Positions 49,411 through 57,702 are shown, counted from the stretch's first letter. The stretch: DNA of 64,000 nucleotides from Paenibacillus luteus (GCF_006542765.1 NZ_SKCD01000004.1:1-64000); one strand, 5' to 3'. Numbers and translations: made by a program. The notes: generated by a model from the sequence alone, not told the origin.

Positions 49411-49857
49411 TCAAAAAATCCGTTCCTGCAGCAAAATAGCCGCCATCTCTTTAGCGATGCGGCCAGCTTCCTCAAGCTCAACTGACAGGTAGGCTTCCTC
49501 CGAGCGCCTGCCCATTAACAATACGCCGCAAACGTCCCGCTGCTTCACGATTGGTATGCTGGCCGCGATCCGCAACTGCTCAGCAAGAAGAATCGGCTCT
49601 CCTAGCTTAAAACGTTCTGCATCCGACAATGCCGTGCCTGTGCTAGCCAGCCGAGCAGATCGTATGGCCGTTCCGGATAAGCCTGCGGTAGGCTTTTGCT
49701 CCACAAGCAGCGTCCGCTTGCTCATGCTTCCACTAGCGTTAGACCAACGCAGCTTTCGTTTACCTGCATCAAGTGAGCCGAGTACCACAAAATCACTCCC
49801 TGTATCCCGCTTCAAGCGCTCAATGCAGGCAGTAATATTCGCTTCCCTTGTCTCCAT
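49411..49857 (-). CDS. Small GAF-domain protein
   Basis: 148 residues that form a single GAF domain (GSDFVVLGSLDAGKRKLRW, RIAASIPIVKQRDVCGVLLM). It lies immediately upstream of the NarL-type pair, which recalls NreA, the GAF nitrate receptor beside NreBC in staphylococci, though the gene order differs. Its ligand is unknown. The ATG at 49857 follows AGGAGG by about eight bases. The ten extra residues of the longer frame are not supported. Confidence 0.78.
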   Translation of the reverse strand: METREANITACIERLKRDTGSDFVVLGSLDAGKRKLRWSNASGSMSKRTLLVEQKPTAGLSGTAIRSARLASTGTALSDAERFKLGEPILLAEQLRIAASIPIVKQRDVCGVLLMGRRSEEAYLSVELEEAGRIAKEMAAILLQERIF

Positions 49858-49887
49858 TTCCGTTCCTCCTCCCGGATTACAAGCCAT

Positions 49888-50217
49888 CGTTGATTTTCAT
49901 TATAAAGCTATGTAATGGCTTTGTATGTCAGGGAATTCCCTGAATTAAAGCGGTGAACACAGAAATATTTCCTGAGTCAGGCTCCTTGAGATCAGATAGC
50001 GCTGTTTTAACTTAGGCAGACATAGAAAAAGGAGCCCTTTTACAGGCTCCTTCTTTGACGGTGTTTGATCGAATGAGTTTCTTTGCATCTAACACTTCAC
50101 ATCATTAAGATTACTCGGGCACCGCTCGATTGCTATCCGTTTTAATGGTTAGCGCGCAGCGTGTGTGTTCAGAAGTATTCTGCGACACAACCCCTCGCTT
50201 TCATAAAAGCTAAGTGA
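49888..50217. other. Intergenic region without a recognised gene
   Basis: About 330 bases that hold the hairpin at 50029-50052 and a weak imperfect repeat (TGTGTGTTCAGAA / TTCTGCGACACA near 50159-50189). No coding frame with a start signal was seen. Confidence 0.5.
50029..50052. terminator. Terminator-like hairpin
   Basis: AAGGAGCC / GGCTCCTT with an eight-base loop and short A/T tracts on both sides. It is probably the distal end of the minus-strand unit at 50218-50728. Confidence 0.6.
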
Positions 50218-50334
50218 TTAAATAAGCTCCTCTTGTAGCCCTAGCACCAATTGGTCCAACGGAACCACACCTCTCTTCACACCGTCAATACTAATATGCA
50301 CATAATTTAAGCGAGCTATACATGCGTTCCTCAT
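50218..50334 (-). CDS. Possible 38-residue small protein
   Basis: The ATG lies five bases after the stop of the 129-residue gene. The frame reads MRNACIARLNYVHISIDGVK, then RGVVPLDQLVLGLQEELI. The alternating hydrophobic pattern (strand then amphipathic helix) looks protein-like, but no ribosome binding site is present, so it would depend on re-initiation. No homologue is recognised. Confidence 0.3.
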   Translation of the reverse strand: MRNACIARLNYVHISIDGVKRGVVPLDQLVLGLQEELI

Positions 50335-50338
50335 TTTT

Positions 50339-50728
50339 TTACAGCTTGTACAAATTCAGAACAGACAAATGACTGGACGCCTCCGTCTTCACCTCATGCT
50401 CAGCGCTTTTCTTCTCTTCCTCCTGAGTATGGAACATATAGAACATTTCACTTGCGATAAAAAGGATGGTGAAGCCGATCACGAGCATAATTTTAATGCT
50501 TGTCGCCTTGTTTCTTTTCATAAATTCATTATTTTCCGATTTGAATGCCCACGTCCGCTTTCCTTTGCCAGCTGTACTCGCAGATTGACCGCAGGGACAG
50601 TTGAGAACCGCGTGAAACTCATATCCCTGAGGGGATATGTTGTACCGCCCTTTTTGAACGGTATGCTTGCGACCGCACGAAGGGCATCCAACCTCAATAA
50701 AATGTCTATAATCACGTATAAACTCCAT
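50339..50728 (-). CDS. Hypothetical protein with a CxxC zinc motif and one membrane helix
   Basis: 129 residues. The N-terminal part has paired Cys motifs, CPSCGRKHTV at 15-24 and CPCG at 44-47, consistent with a zinc ribbon. A single membrane helix (about 79-98) follows, with a charged Glu/Lys C-terminal tail that would lie outside. I do not recognise the family. It is upstream of a possible 38-residue gene. Confidence 0.6.
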   Translation of the reverse strand: MEFIRDYRHFIEVGCPSCGRKHTVQKGRYNISPQGYEFHAVLNCPCGQSASTAGKGKRTWAFKSENNEFMKRNKATSIKIMLVIGFTILFIASEMFYMFHTQEEEKKSAEHEVKTEASSHLSVLNLYKL

Positions 50729-50800
50729 GTGCCATTATCCTCCAAGATGATCGATTCATAGAAGCAAAGCTCGAAAACGTATATAGGCTTATATTCGAAC

Positions 50801-50847
50801 AAAAAAAACTTCCGGAATGCATATGTTGCTCATACGCATTTCGGAAG
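50801..50847 (-). terminator. Terminator of the YutM-like gene
   Basis: CTTCCGGAATGC / GCATTTCGGAAG (one wobble position) followed by eight T residues on the minus strand. Confidence 0.85.
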
Positions 50848-50867
50848 ATACCTCTGAACGCCCGTTA

Positions 50868-51230
50868 TTAACACTCGCCGGCAGCAGCCGGCTTCCCTGC
50901 GTCGCTAGCTGTTCGGAACGATGATCCGCAGCCGCATGTTGCGCTCGCATTCGGATTTTCGATCGTAAACCCGCCACCCATCGCAGATTCCTTGAAATCT
51001 ATAACAAGCCCATTCAAATATTTAATGCTGTCCTCATCAACGACAACCTTAAGGCCTTCCATATCAAGCGCTTTGTCGCCAACTTGCTGCTCGTCATCAA
51101 AGCCCATCCCATAGGAGAAACCGCTGCAGCCGCCTTCCTTTACGCCAATCCGCAGGAAAAGCTCAGGACCGCCTTCTTCTGCAAGCATTTCTTTTATTTT
51201 ATCAGATGCTGTATCACTAATTGTGATCAT
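50868..51230 (-). CDS. yutM: Iron-sulfur cluster carrier, HesB/IscA family (YutM)
   Basis: 120 residues of A-type carrier. It accepts and passes Fe-S clusters to client enzymes. The three conserved cysteines are Cys35 (GGCSGFSY) and Cys99/Cys101 (TCGCGSSF). A 16-residue C-terminal tail after the CGC motif is longer than in most IscA proteins and ends in Cys120. It is a single gene with a promoter not clearly visible and a strong terminator. YutI and YuzB homologues are encoded 3 kb away. Confidence 0.92.
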   Translation of the reverse strand: MITISDTASDKIKEMLAEEGGPELFLRIGVKEGGCSGFSYGMGFDDEQQVGDKALDMEGLKVVVDEDSIKYLNGLVIDFKESAMGGGFTIENPNASATCGCGSSFRTASDAGKPAAAGEC

Positions 51231-51374
51231 GCTACATCCCTCCGTTATCCATCTAGTTCAGAGCTTATTCAACTCACTTACTTATTTACAGTATAACGGA
51301 ATGTTAATGCGGTATCAATCGGCAAGTTGCTGAGCACTGTTCATTTTATTGCGAATTCACCCAATATGAGGGCT

Positions 51375-51524
51375 CTAACCAAATATGACGAACTTTAAAT
51401 CTTGCTTCTTTAGATATTTTATGATGGCAGGCAAAGCCTCTATGGTCTTCTTTTTCTCATGTTGGTTGGCCCAATATACAACCGTGCTCGCTTGAAATTG
51501 AGCTTTCGATTCGGATCCCACTTC
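51375..51524 (-). pseudogene. Remnant of a polysaccharide deacetylase C-terminus
   Basis: A 49-codon open stretch ends in HEKKKTIEALPAIIKYLKKQ followed by DLKFVIFG and a stop. The T-[IV]-E-A-L-P-x-I-I-x-x-L-x-x-x-x-[FY]-x-F-V pattern is the typical last helix and strand of NodB-type deacetylases. A stop lies just upstream and there is no start codon, so only a relic remains. Confidence 0.45.
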
Positions 51525-51634
51525 TTATATAAAGACAGCCTAATAAAAGTAGTACTAACTATTCATAAATTCCTGATAAATAATTATTTTCCGTTTCATT
51601 TTATGATTTACATTTAAATTTTAGGTAGAGGATA

Positions 51635-51663
51635 TTGCCCCTGCTACGTATGAGGTTTATAAT
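51635..51663 (+). promoter_or_regulatory. Sigma-A promoter of mqnE
   Basis: TTGCCC (51635-51640), 17-base spacer, TATAAT (51658-51663), about 70 bases before the start codon. Confidence 0.7.
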
Positions 51664-51733
51664 AGTTACAGCTTCTTTAATCGGAAAAGAAAGTTCTTTT
51701 TTTCACAATCTTAAGAAATTGAGGTGCTAAACC

Positions 51734-52834
51734 ATGAACGTCGTTATACCGACAGAGGATACAAAAATGCAGCACATTATTGAAAAAGTGCGTCATGGAC
51801 AGCGTTTATCATTAGAGGATGGCATTTACTTATATGAATCCGATGATTTGCTCACCATTGGGCAACTAGCTAATGAGGTTGCGATTCGCAAAAACGGCAA
51901 AAAGGTTTATTTTATTGAAAATATGAGTCTTTACTTTACGAACGTTTGCGAAGCGCACTGCGCCTTTTGCAACTTCCGCAAAGATGAAGGCGACGAAGGC
52001 GCGTATACACTAAGCGGCCCAGAGATGATTGAATACGTCGAGAAGCATTTCCACCCTGGTGTTCGTGAGTTTCATATCGTAGGCGGCCACAACACGAACG
52101 TTCCATTCCAATATTACGTAGATTCCTTGAAAGCCTTGAAGGAACGGTTCCCAGAAGTAACCCTAAAAGCTTACACCGCTGCAGAAATCGACTTTTTCTC
52201 CCGCATCAGCGGCCTTTCGTACAAAGAGGTGCTGCAGGAGCTTATGAAAGCTGGCCTTCAATCGCTTACTGGCGGCGGTGCCGAAATCTTATCCGATCAT
52301 TACCGCAAAAAAATGCGCGTAGACAAAGCAGACGTTACCCAGTACTTAGAGGTACACCGCACCGCGCATCAGCTTGGCTTGCGCACGCATACGACGATGC
52401 TCTACGGCTCCATTGAAACCAAAGAAGACCGGATCCGCCATTTGATGCATATCCGCGAGCTTCAGGATGAAACGAACGGGTTTCTTGTCTTTATTCCGCT
52501 TTCAATGCAGCCAATTAATCCGCGTGCCGGCATCAGGCGCCGCAACTCCGCATTCGAGGATTTAAAAACGATTGCGATCAGCCGTTTGATGCTTGATAAC
52601 TTCCAGCATATTAAAGCGTATTTCATCAACATTGGCGTACAGCTGACCCAAGTTGCTTTGACAATGGGCGCGTCGGATGCTCATGGAACAATCGTTAAGG
52701 AAAAAATAAGCCATGCAGCCGGTGCTTTGACTCCGGAGGGTATTACACGTGAGGATTTGATCTGGTTAATTAAAGGCGCTGGGCGTATCCCGGTAGAACG
52801 TGATACGTTTTACAACGAAATTAAAGTTTACTAA
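51734..52834 (+). CDS. mqnE: Aminofutalosine synthase (radical SAM, menaquinone pathway)
   Basis: 366 residues. The radical SAM cluster motif is C72-x3-C76-x2-C79 in NVCEAHCAFCNF. FHIVGGHN, KAYTAAEIDFFSRISG and GGGAEIL are hallmarks of MqnE, which joins 3-enolpyruvoyl-oxybenzoate to SAM to make aminodeoxyfutalosine. That places the organism among those that use the futalosine route to menaquinone. MqnC is related but has a different cluster neighbourhood. GAGGTG precedes the ATG. No other mqn gene lies near. The quinone made here would be the acceptor for the NDH-2 enzymes in the window. Confidence 0.9.
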   Translation: MNVVIPTEDTKMQHIIEKVRHGQRLSLEDGIYLYESDDLLTIGQLANEVAIRKNGKKVYFIENMSLYFTNVCEAHCAFCNFRKDEGDEGAYTLSGPEMIEYVEKHFHPGVREFHIVGGHNTNVPFQYYVDSLKALKERFPEVTLKAYTAAEIDFFSRISGLSYKEVLQELMKAGLQSLTGGGAEILSDHYRKKMRVDKADVTQYLEVHRTAHQLGLRTHTTMLYGSIETKEDRIRHLMHIRELQDETNGFLVFIPLSMQPINPRAGIRRRNSAFEDLKTIAISRLMLDNFQHIKAYFINIGVQLTQVALTMGASDAHGTIVKEKISHAAGALTPEGITREDLIWLIKGAGRIPVERDTFYNEIKVY

Positions 52835-52901
52835 ATGAGTAATCATCAGCGCGAAGACACAAAATAGAGTTATCATCAAGAGGCGTGGAGTTGGAAATCA
52901 T

Positions 52902-53969
52902 ATGAGAAAATTGATCATATTGGGCGGAGGCTATGGCGGACTCGCCATCGCAAATGAATTGCTGGAGAAACAATTGCCGATTGATGTCTCCATTGTATTA
53001 ATTGATCGGATGCCGTTTCAAGGCTTGAAGACAGAATATTACGCGCTTGCCGCTGGAACAGTCTCCGATTTGGAGCTGCGGGTAAAATTCCCGGTTGACC
53101 CAAGAATAAGCCTCGCTTATGGCGAGGTTACTGACGTTGATATGGAATTAAAGCTCGTTCATATGCAGGACCAGGACCCCATTGAATACGAATGGCTAGT
53201 TATCGGTCTTGGCTGCACGGATAAGTATCATGGCATCGAAGGCGCGGAAGAATATTCGACAAGCATTCAGACCTTCTCGGCAGCTAGACAAACCTATGCT
53301 CAGTTGAATGATGTTAAGCCCTATGGACAAGTTTCGATTGTCGGCGGCGGTCTAAGCGGCGTAGAGGTTGCTGCTGAGCTGCGAGAGAGTCGGCCTGACT
53401 TGAATATCCGTATACTTGATCGCGGCCCTAAGGTGCTGTCAGCGTTCCCTAGCAAGCTGCAAAGCTTTGTTGCGGAATGGTTTGAGGAGCATCAGGTGGA
53501 AATGCGGGGTAATGTAGGCCTTACGCGAGTAGAAAATGGAATTTTGTATGATGGCAATTCAACATCCCCGATCTATACGGACGTAACCGTATGGACGGCA
53601 GGTATCCAGCCTGTGCCGCTTGTGCAGCGAATGGACTTGCCGAAGGACAATCAGGGAAGACTAATCATTAATGAATATCACCAGCTGCCGGACCATACCG
53701 ACGTGTTTATCGTTGGCGACTGTGCAGCGCTTCCGCTGTCTCCGAGCGGTCAAGCCGCTGGCGCGCAAGGCAAGCAAATTGCCGAAGTGCTGCAGGCGAT
53801 TTGGCATGATAAAACGCCTCGACTCGGCAAAATTAAGCTTAAAGGCGTGCTCGGCTCGCTCGGCAAGAAGAGCGGCTTTGGTTTAATGGGCGGCACCGCC
53901 ATTATGGGACGCGTTCCGCGTCTAGTTAAAAGCGGCATCCTCTGGCGGTCCAAGCGCCACCTTGGTTAA
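52902..53969 (+). CDS. NDH-2-like FAD/NAD(P)-dependent oxidoreductase (YutJ-like)
   Basis: 355 residues. The FAD motif GGGYGG is at 8-13, the second Rossmann motif GGGLSGVEVAAE near 147-158, and the FAD-contacting VFIVGDCA near 268-275. It resembles B. subtilis YutJ more than Ndh. It is shorter, and its C-terminal membrane anchor is less hydrophobic. Quinone reductase activity is inferred, not shown. It ends seven bases from the convergent yuzB stop, with no room for a separate terminator. Confidence 0.85.
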   Translation: MRKLIILGGGYGGLAIANELLEKQLPIDVSIVLIDRMPFQGLKTEYYALAAGTVSDLELRVKFPVDPRISLAYGEVTDVDMELKLVHMQDQDPIEYEWLVIGLGCTDKYHGIEGAEEYSTSIQTFSAARQTYAQLNDVKPYGQVSIVGGGLSGVEVAAELRESRPDLNIRILDRGPKVLSAFPSKLQSFVAEWFEEHQVEMRGNVGLTRVENGILYDGNSTSPIYTDVTVWTAGIQPVPLVQRMDLPKDNQGRLIINEYHQLPDHTDVFIVGDCAALPLSPSGQAAGAQGKQIAEVLQAIWHDKTPRLGKIKLKGVLGSLGKKSGFGLMGGTAIMGRVPRLVKSGILWRSKRHLG

Positions 53970-53976
53970 AGGAATG

Positions 53977-54249
53977 CTATAGATCATCCAGCAGCTTGTC
54001 GAGTGCTTCTTTGTCCGCTTGCTGCTGGACGATTGCTTTTAAAATGTTGTCATGCAGCTCGTCTACCGTTTCGGCAGAAACGATCTCGCCATCAACCAAG
54101 GCAAATGGATTCAGATAACATTCGCCGCAGTTGCCCAAGCAGCCATATTCGGTCACTTCGTATTCATCATTTTGTTCGAATAAATTCATGATACGGTCCG
54201 TTCCATGATGCATATTGCTGGCACAAAATTCGATCATTGGTTTAAACAT
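53977..54249 (-). CDS. yuzB: YuzB-like ferredoxin-fold protein (DUF1450)
   Basis: 90 residues with four cysteines: Cys9 in EFCASN and the cluster C-L-G-N-C-G-E-C near 35-42 (YGCLGNCGECYLNPFALVDG). This spacing recalls thioredoxin-like [2Fe-2S] ferredoxins, and the family is found beside yutI/yutJ in Bacillus. The ATG at 54249 follows AGGTGA. Its role is unknown, possibly Fe-S or redox. Confidence 0.88.
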   Translation of the reverse strand: MFKPMIEFCASNMHHGTDRIMNLFEQNDEYEVTEYGCLGNCGECYLNPFALVDGEIVSAETVDELHDNILKAIVQQQADKEALDKLLDDL

Positions 54250-54335
54250 CAAGCTTCACCTAACTTTACTTAGTTACTATCCATTTTCAATTGCTTCACT
54301 TTGTACTATAATAGGGGAGAAAGGAGATGATTGCA

Positions 54336-54581
54336 ATGAGTGAACAAGTACAAGACACAATGTACGATGAGGTTTTGGACGTACTCGATAAGCTTCGTCC
54401 GTTTTTGCAGCGCGACGGCGGCGACGTTGAATTGGTTGATGTCGAGGGCGGCATCATCAAGCTTCGTCTAATGGGTGCATGCGGAAGCTGCCCAAGTTCG
54501 ACGATCACGCTTAAAGCGGGTATCGAACGTGCCCTTCTTGAGGAAGTTGAAGGAGTAATCGAAGTCGTTCAAGTATTCTAA
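54336..54581 (+). CDS. yutI: NifU-like Fe-S scaffold (YutI)
   Basis: 81 residues of the NifU C-terminal type. [20 protein letters not shown] and the cluster-binding motif [14 protein letters not shown] (CxxC) are diagnostic. It donates [4Fe-4S] clusters to targets such as aconitase. GGAG lies nine bases from the ATG at 54336. An ATG at 54327 is too close to it. It is divergent from yuzB. Confidence 0.93.
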   Translation: MSEQVQDTMYDEVLDVLDKLRPFLQRDGGDVELVDVEGGIIKLRLMGACGSCPSSTITLKAGIERALLEEVEGVIEVVQVF

Positions 54582-54626
54582 ACCTATAAGCACGAATTAT
54601 GCCTAGTTTGGCATAATGAAATGATG

Positions 54627-54684
54627 AAGAGTCTTATCGCGCAAAGGAGCTTTCTCCCTGCTTAACGATAAGACTCTTTTTTTT
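54627..54684. terminator. Bidirectional terminator between yutI and the SDR gene
   Basis: AAGAGTCTTATCG / CGATAAGACTCTT, a perfect 13-base stem, followed by eight T residues on the plus strand. Confidence 0.87.
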
Positions 54685-54713
54685 GTTTGCCTGTTATCCC
54701 TCAGTCATGCCTG

Positions 54714-55496
54714 TTAGAACATGCCTTTAATATTAGCCACAATGGGATCGAAGCCGCCTGTGACATCAATGACATTACCCGTTAGAAAATTTGATTGCAT
54801 GGCGCAGAGAAACAGGACAACCCGAGCTACATCCTCACCTGCTCCTGGCCGGCCGATTGGGGATTCCTTGTCGTACTCTTCTTCAACCTCGGCAATGGAA
54901 CGTTCCTTGTTCACACCTCGAATATCACCAGGCCCAATCAGATTGACCGTTATGCCATGCGGCGCCTCTTCCACTGCTAATGACTTGGTAAAGGAAACAA
55001 GTCCCGTCTTTGCCGCCGCGTAAACGGCACGATGCGGCCAAGCCCTTGCTTCGCCTGCATGCCCAAAGCCAAAATGGACAATGCGCCCCCATTTGCGCTC
55101 GCGCATGCCTGGCAGCAGCCGATGATCCAGCAGCATAACGCCTAATAAATTGCCATGCAGCAGGCGAATGATCGTTTCTTCGTCATATTCACTGAACAGC
55201 CGCCTCTTTCGCACGAACGGCCCCGCATTATTAACGAGAATATCGACGCCTCCAGCCCAGCTCTCTGCTGCATTCGCAAGCTTCGCTGCACCATCAGTCG
55301 TAGCAATATCTGCCTGCACGGTAATAGCTTTCACGCCAAGCTGCTCAATTTGAGCCTGCACTTGTCTAGCCTCAAGCTCGCTCTCATAGTAGTTAATGAC
55401 AACATTGCAGCCTTGCTCGGCGAGCTGAAGCGCCGTTCGTTTCCCTAGCCCCTTTGCACTGCCTGTAACTAATGCTGTTTTGCCCTTCAGTCCCAT
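54714..55496 (-). CDS. SDR-family oxidoreductase, YtkK-like, without canonical catalytic Ser
   Basis: 260 residues. The cofactor motif is TGSAKGLG, NNAG is present, and Tyr/Lys lie in YAAAKTG. The usual serine, 13 residues before the Tyr, is a His in IVHFGFGHAGEAR. This FGF-type substitution also appears in YtkK as I recall it. The fold is 3-oxoacyl-ACP reductase-like, but the missing Ser makes standard ketoreduction doubtful. It is followed by terminator 54627-54684, and the HEPN gene lies just upstream. Confidence 0.8.
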   Translation of the reverse strand: MGLKGKTALVTGSAKGLGKRTALQLAEQGCNVVINYYESELEARQVQAQIEQLGVKAITVQADIATTDGAAKLANAAESWAGGVDILVNNAGPFVRKRRLFSEYDEETIIRLLHGNLLGVMLLDHRLLPGMRERKWGRIVHFGFGHAGEARAWPHRAVYAAAKTGLVSFTKSLAVEEAPHGITVNLIGPGDIRGVNKERSIAEVEEEYDKESPIGRPGAGEDVARVVLFLCAMQSNFLTGNVIDVTGGFDPIVANIKGMF

Positions 55497-55514
55497 GAGT
55501 TCCCTCCCCCGGGA

Positions 55515-56228
55515 TTATGGTTGCTTGGTCCGCATGATTTTGCATGCGTATTGGAACGTGAGCAGCAGCGACTCCATTGCCAGATACAGCCCTTGTGTCA
55601 AATCAGCGGATTGCTCTGCTACATTCTCCAGCTTGATTTCTTCACCGTACATTCGGTTGCTTTGAATCAGATCATCCTGCATTTCCGAGTTCATGTAATG
55701 AATCTCGGTATTCCTGCGCTTGCGCAGCCTGGTCATGGATTCCTTGTATTTTTCCTTCACATCGTTCAACTTCCAGGTCAGCTCCGGATGTGCCTTCTTC
55801 TCCCGCATGTTACGCAAAACGGTAAAATAAGAGAAATGGGATTTGATTCGCTCGGTCCGCATATCGAGCAGCTCGTTCAGCAATGTCCCGAGCTTGTCCA
55901 ATAATGAAAAGACGCGAATAAAAGCGTTTTTATCAAAGTAGATATAACGATTATACTGAATTCTTTCCTCTTCTGTCATTTGTTTCAAGGAGGAGGATTT
56001 GATGTTATGCTGAAAGCGAAGTGCGACGTAATGGCTTTGCTCAAGCTCATCTAGTGATGAACGCAGCCCCAATGTCCAAATTTCATATTTACGCAGCTGC
56101 TGGACACGATCACCGCCGTCCTTCATCTTGCTGGACAATATTGTGACGAACTGATCCATTAATTTAAACGTCTCAGCAAGTGTTCCTTCCGCTTCTCTTT
56201 GAGGTTCATTGAACAGGAAACGCAGCAT
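55515..56228 (-). CDS. HEPN-domain protein (Cthe_2314-like)
   Basis: 237 residues, all helical. The sequence FDKNAFIRVFSLLDKLGTLL and the region TRLRKRRNTEIHYMNSEM match the Cthe_2314-type HEPN family. The R-x4-H motif (R-N-T-E-I-H) is the possible RNase site of HEPN proteins. No antitoxin (MNT-type) gene lies next to it. It is in line with the SDR and ctaA genes. A house-keeping or RNA-related role is possible, but nothing in the context shows it. Confidence 0.75.
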   Translation of the reverse strand: MLRFLFNEPQREAEGTLAETFKLMDQFVTILSSKMKDGGDRVQQLRKYEIWTLGLRSSLDELEQSHYVALRFQHNIKSSSLKQMTEEERIQYNRYIYFDKNAFIRVFSLLDKLGTLLNELLDMRTERIKSHFSYFTVLRNMREKKAHPELTWKLNDVKEKYKESMTRLRKRRNTEIHYMNSEMQDDLIQSNRMYGEEIKLENVAEQSADLTQGLYLAMESLLLTFQYACKIMRTKQP

Positions 56229-56270
56229 CGGTGAGCAGTCCCTTCTGTCAAAAAAGATGTTACCGCAAGC

Positions 56271-57197
56271 TTAGCGGCGCCCTTCCCTTAAACGCCATGA
56301 ACGAATCAATAGATCCATTAATATGCCGAACAACCCCGTAACAATTAAATTGTGCAAAAGATTCGTAAACAAAAACCAATTCGTATTTGTGATCGTTATG
56401 GTAAGAAGCGCACCGCTGAAAATTTGGGTTACAACAAGACCAAGCGTCCATGCCGAAACCTTCGTCAAGCCAGATCCCCCAGCGCTCACTTTGCGAATAT
56501 GAATATACAAGCCTGCCAAGCTGATAGCCAGCAGCAAGGCTGCCACGCGGTGAATGAAGACCGCTCCGGTAGCCCCGGTAATTTCCGGAACAATCTCTCC
56601 ATTGCAAAGCGGCCAGCCAACGCATCCGCCACCTGACTCCGTATGCCGGATAAATGCCCCCAAATAAACAACAACATAACAGAAAAGGGCTGTAAGCAGC
56701 ACACGGGGGAAAATCGATCTTGGTACTTGGAAAACAGCCGGCGGCCCATGCTTGGCTCTAAACGTCCAAATGACAAGCAGTAACGTAGCAGCAAATGCAA
56801 TTAGGGATATGCCGAAATGAATAGCCATAACTGGCGGCGATTGCGGCCACATAACGGCCGCAGCCCCCATTAGCGCTTGAATAATCGTAAACAGCAGCGC
56901 TCCACCCGCATAGAACAAAGGTTCTCTAAATCCCGATTGATTCTTTCTGTACTTCAGATATGCCGCAATGACCGTCGCAAGTACAAGCAGTCCTTCAAAG
57001 CCCGTAATCAGACGATGGGAATATTCAATCAGAGATTCAATCGTATAAGCAGGTATAAATTTCCCGTGGCACAACGGCCAATCATCACCGCAGCCGCGGC
57101 CTGAATCTGTATTCGTGACTAGTGCACCGCCGAGCAGTACAAGAAGCATTCCGATGCACGCAGCGATAGCTAACGCGCGAAAACGCCCGGTTACCAT
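56271..57197 (-). CDS. ctaA: Haem A synthase (CtaA/COX15)
   Basis: 308 residues with eight membrane helices. It oxidises the C8 methyl group of haem O to make haem A for cytochrome oxidases. His61 in EYSHRLITG and His127 in MAIHFG, and a second pair in the C-terminal half (VFIHRVAAL and NLLHN), are the haem ligands. Cys36 and Cys43 (GCGDDWPLC) form the disulfide site, repeated as GCVGWPLC. No ctaB or oxidase genes are beside it. Confidence 0.92.
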   Translation of the reverse strand: MVTGRFRALAIAACIGMLLVLLGGALVTNTDSGRGCGDDWPLCHGKFIPAYTIESLIEYSHRLITGFEGLLVLATVIAAYLKYRKNQSGFREPLFYAGGALLFTIIQALMGAAAVMWPQSPPVMAIHFGISLIAFAATLLLVIWTFRAKHGPPAVFQVPRSIFPRVLLTALFCYVVVYLGAFIRHTESGGGCVGWPLCNGEIVPEITGATGAVFIHRVAALLLAISLAGLYIHIRKVSAGGSGLTKVSAWTLGLVVTQIFSGALLTITITNTNWFLFTNLLHNLIVTGLFGILMDLLIRSWRLREGRR

Positions 57198-57312
57198 AAT
57201 AAAATCACCTTATTTCATGTTTTAATAACAGTTCAATTATAGCCATAAAAAAAGGCAAAAGCCATGTTGAAAATGTGACACTTCCGAGTAGAAACATAGC
57301 AAAAAAGGAAAG

Positions 57313-57347
57313 CCCGCGCACAGGGAAAGCTCTCCCTGCTGCGCGGA
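57313..57347 (-). terminator. Terminator of the thioredoxin gene
   Basis: CCGCGC-A-CAGGGA pairs with TCCCTG-CT-GCGCGG, and T residues follow on the minus strand (57301-57306). Confidence 0.78.
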
Positions 57348-57354
57348 CTATCGT

Positions 57355-57702
57355 TTACTTATGGGTCAGCGCTTCGCTGACTTGTATGGCCCGTTCAACA
57401 AACTCCTCTATTTCCTCACGTGATTTACGCAGCTTATTTACGAATCGAACCAGTTCCTGACTGCTGCGGAAAGCAATGAAGCTTGGAATTCCCAATATGT
57501 TCAACTCTGAGCATAAATCCGGCAAATCATCGCGATCAAGTTCAACGAATTGGACTTTGCCTTCATATTGCCGCTCCAGATCCGGCATAAATGGATCAAT
57601 AAAGTGACAATCCTTGCACCAGGTCGTTTTAAATACGGCAATCGTTAGCCCTTCGCTAGCGACCACTTCGCGAAACTCGGCATCCGTTACTAATTTTTTC
57701 AT
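57355..57702 (-). CDS. Thioredoxin-family protein
   Basis: 115 residues without signal peptide. The active site is TWCKDCHF (Cys29 and Cys32) and the cis-proline region is GIPSFIAF. It resembles the YdbP-type thioredoxin-like proteins of Bacillus. A general cytoplasmic disulfide reductase role is likely. It is a single gene, with a terminator 8 bases after the stop. Confidence 0.88.
   Translation of the reverse strand: MKKLVTDAEFREVVASEGLTIAVFKTTWCKDCHFIDPFMPDLERQYEGKVQFVELDRDDLPDLCSELNILGIPSFIAFRSSQELVRFVNKLRKSREEIEEFVERAIQVSEALTHK

Larger units (their letters stand above)
51231..51733. other. Intergenic region upstream of mqnE
   Basis: About 500 bases. It contains the polysaccharide deacetylase remnant at 51375-51524, AT-rich DNA and the mqnE promoter at 51635-51663. 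No intact gene is seen. Confidence 0.5.

Noticed and set aside
47540..49857. Oxygen/nitrate system NreABC
   Set aside because: Gene content is similar, but the PAS domain lacks the four cysteines of NreB and the gene order differs. Kept only as an analogy.
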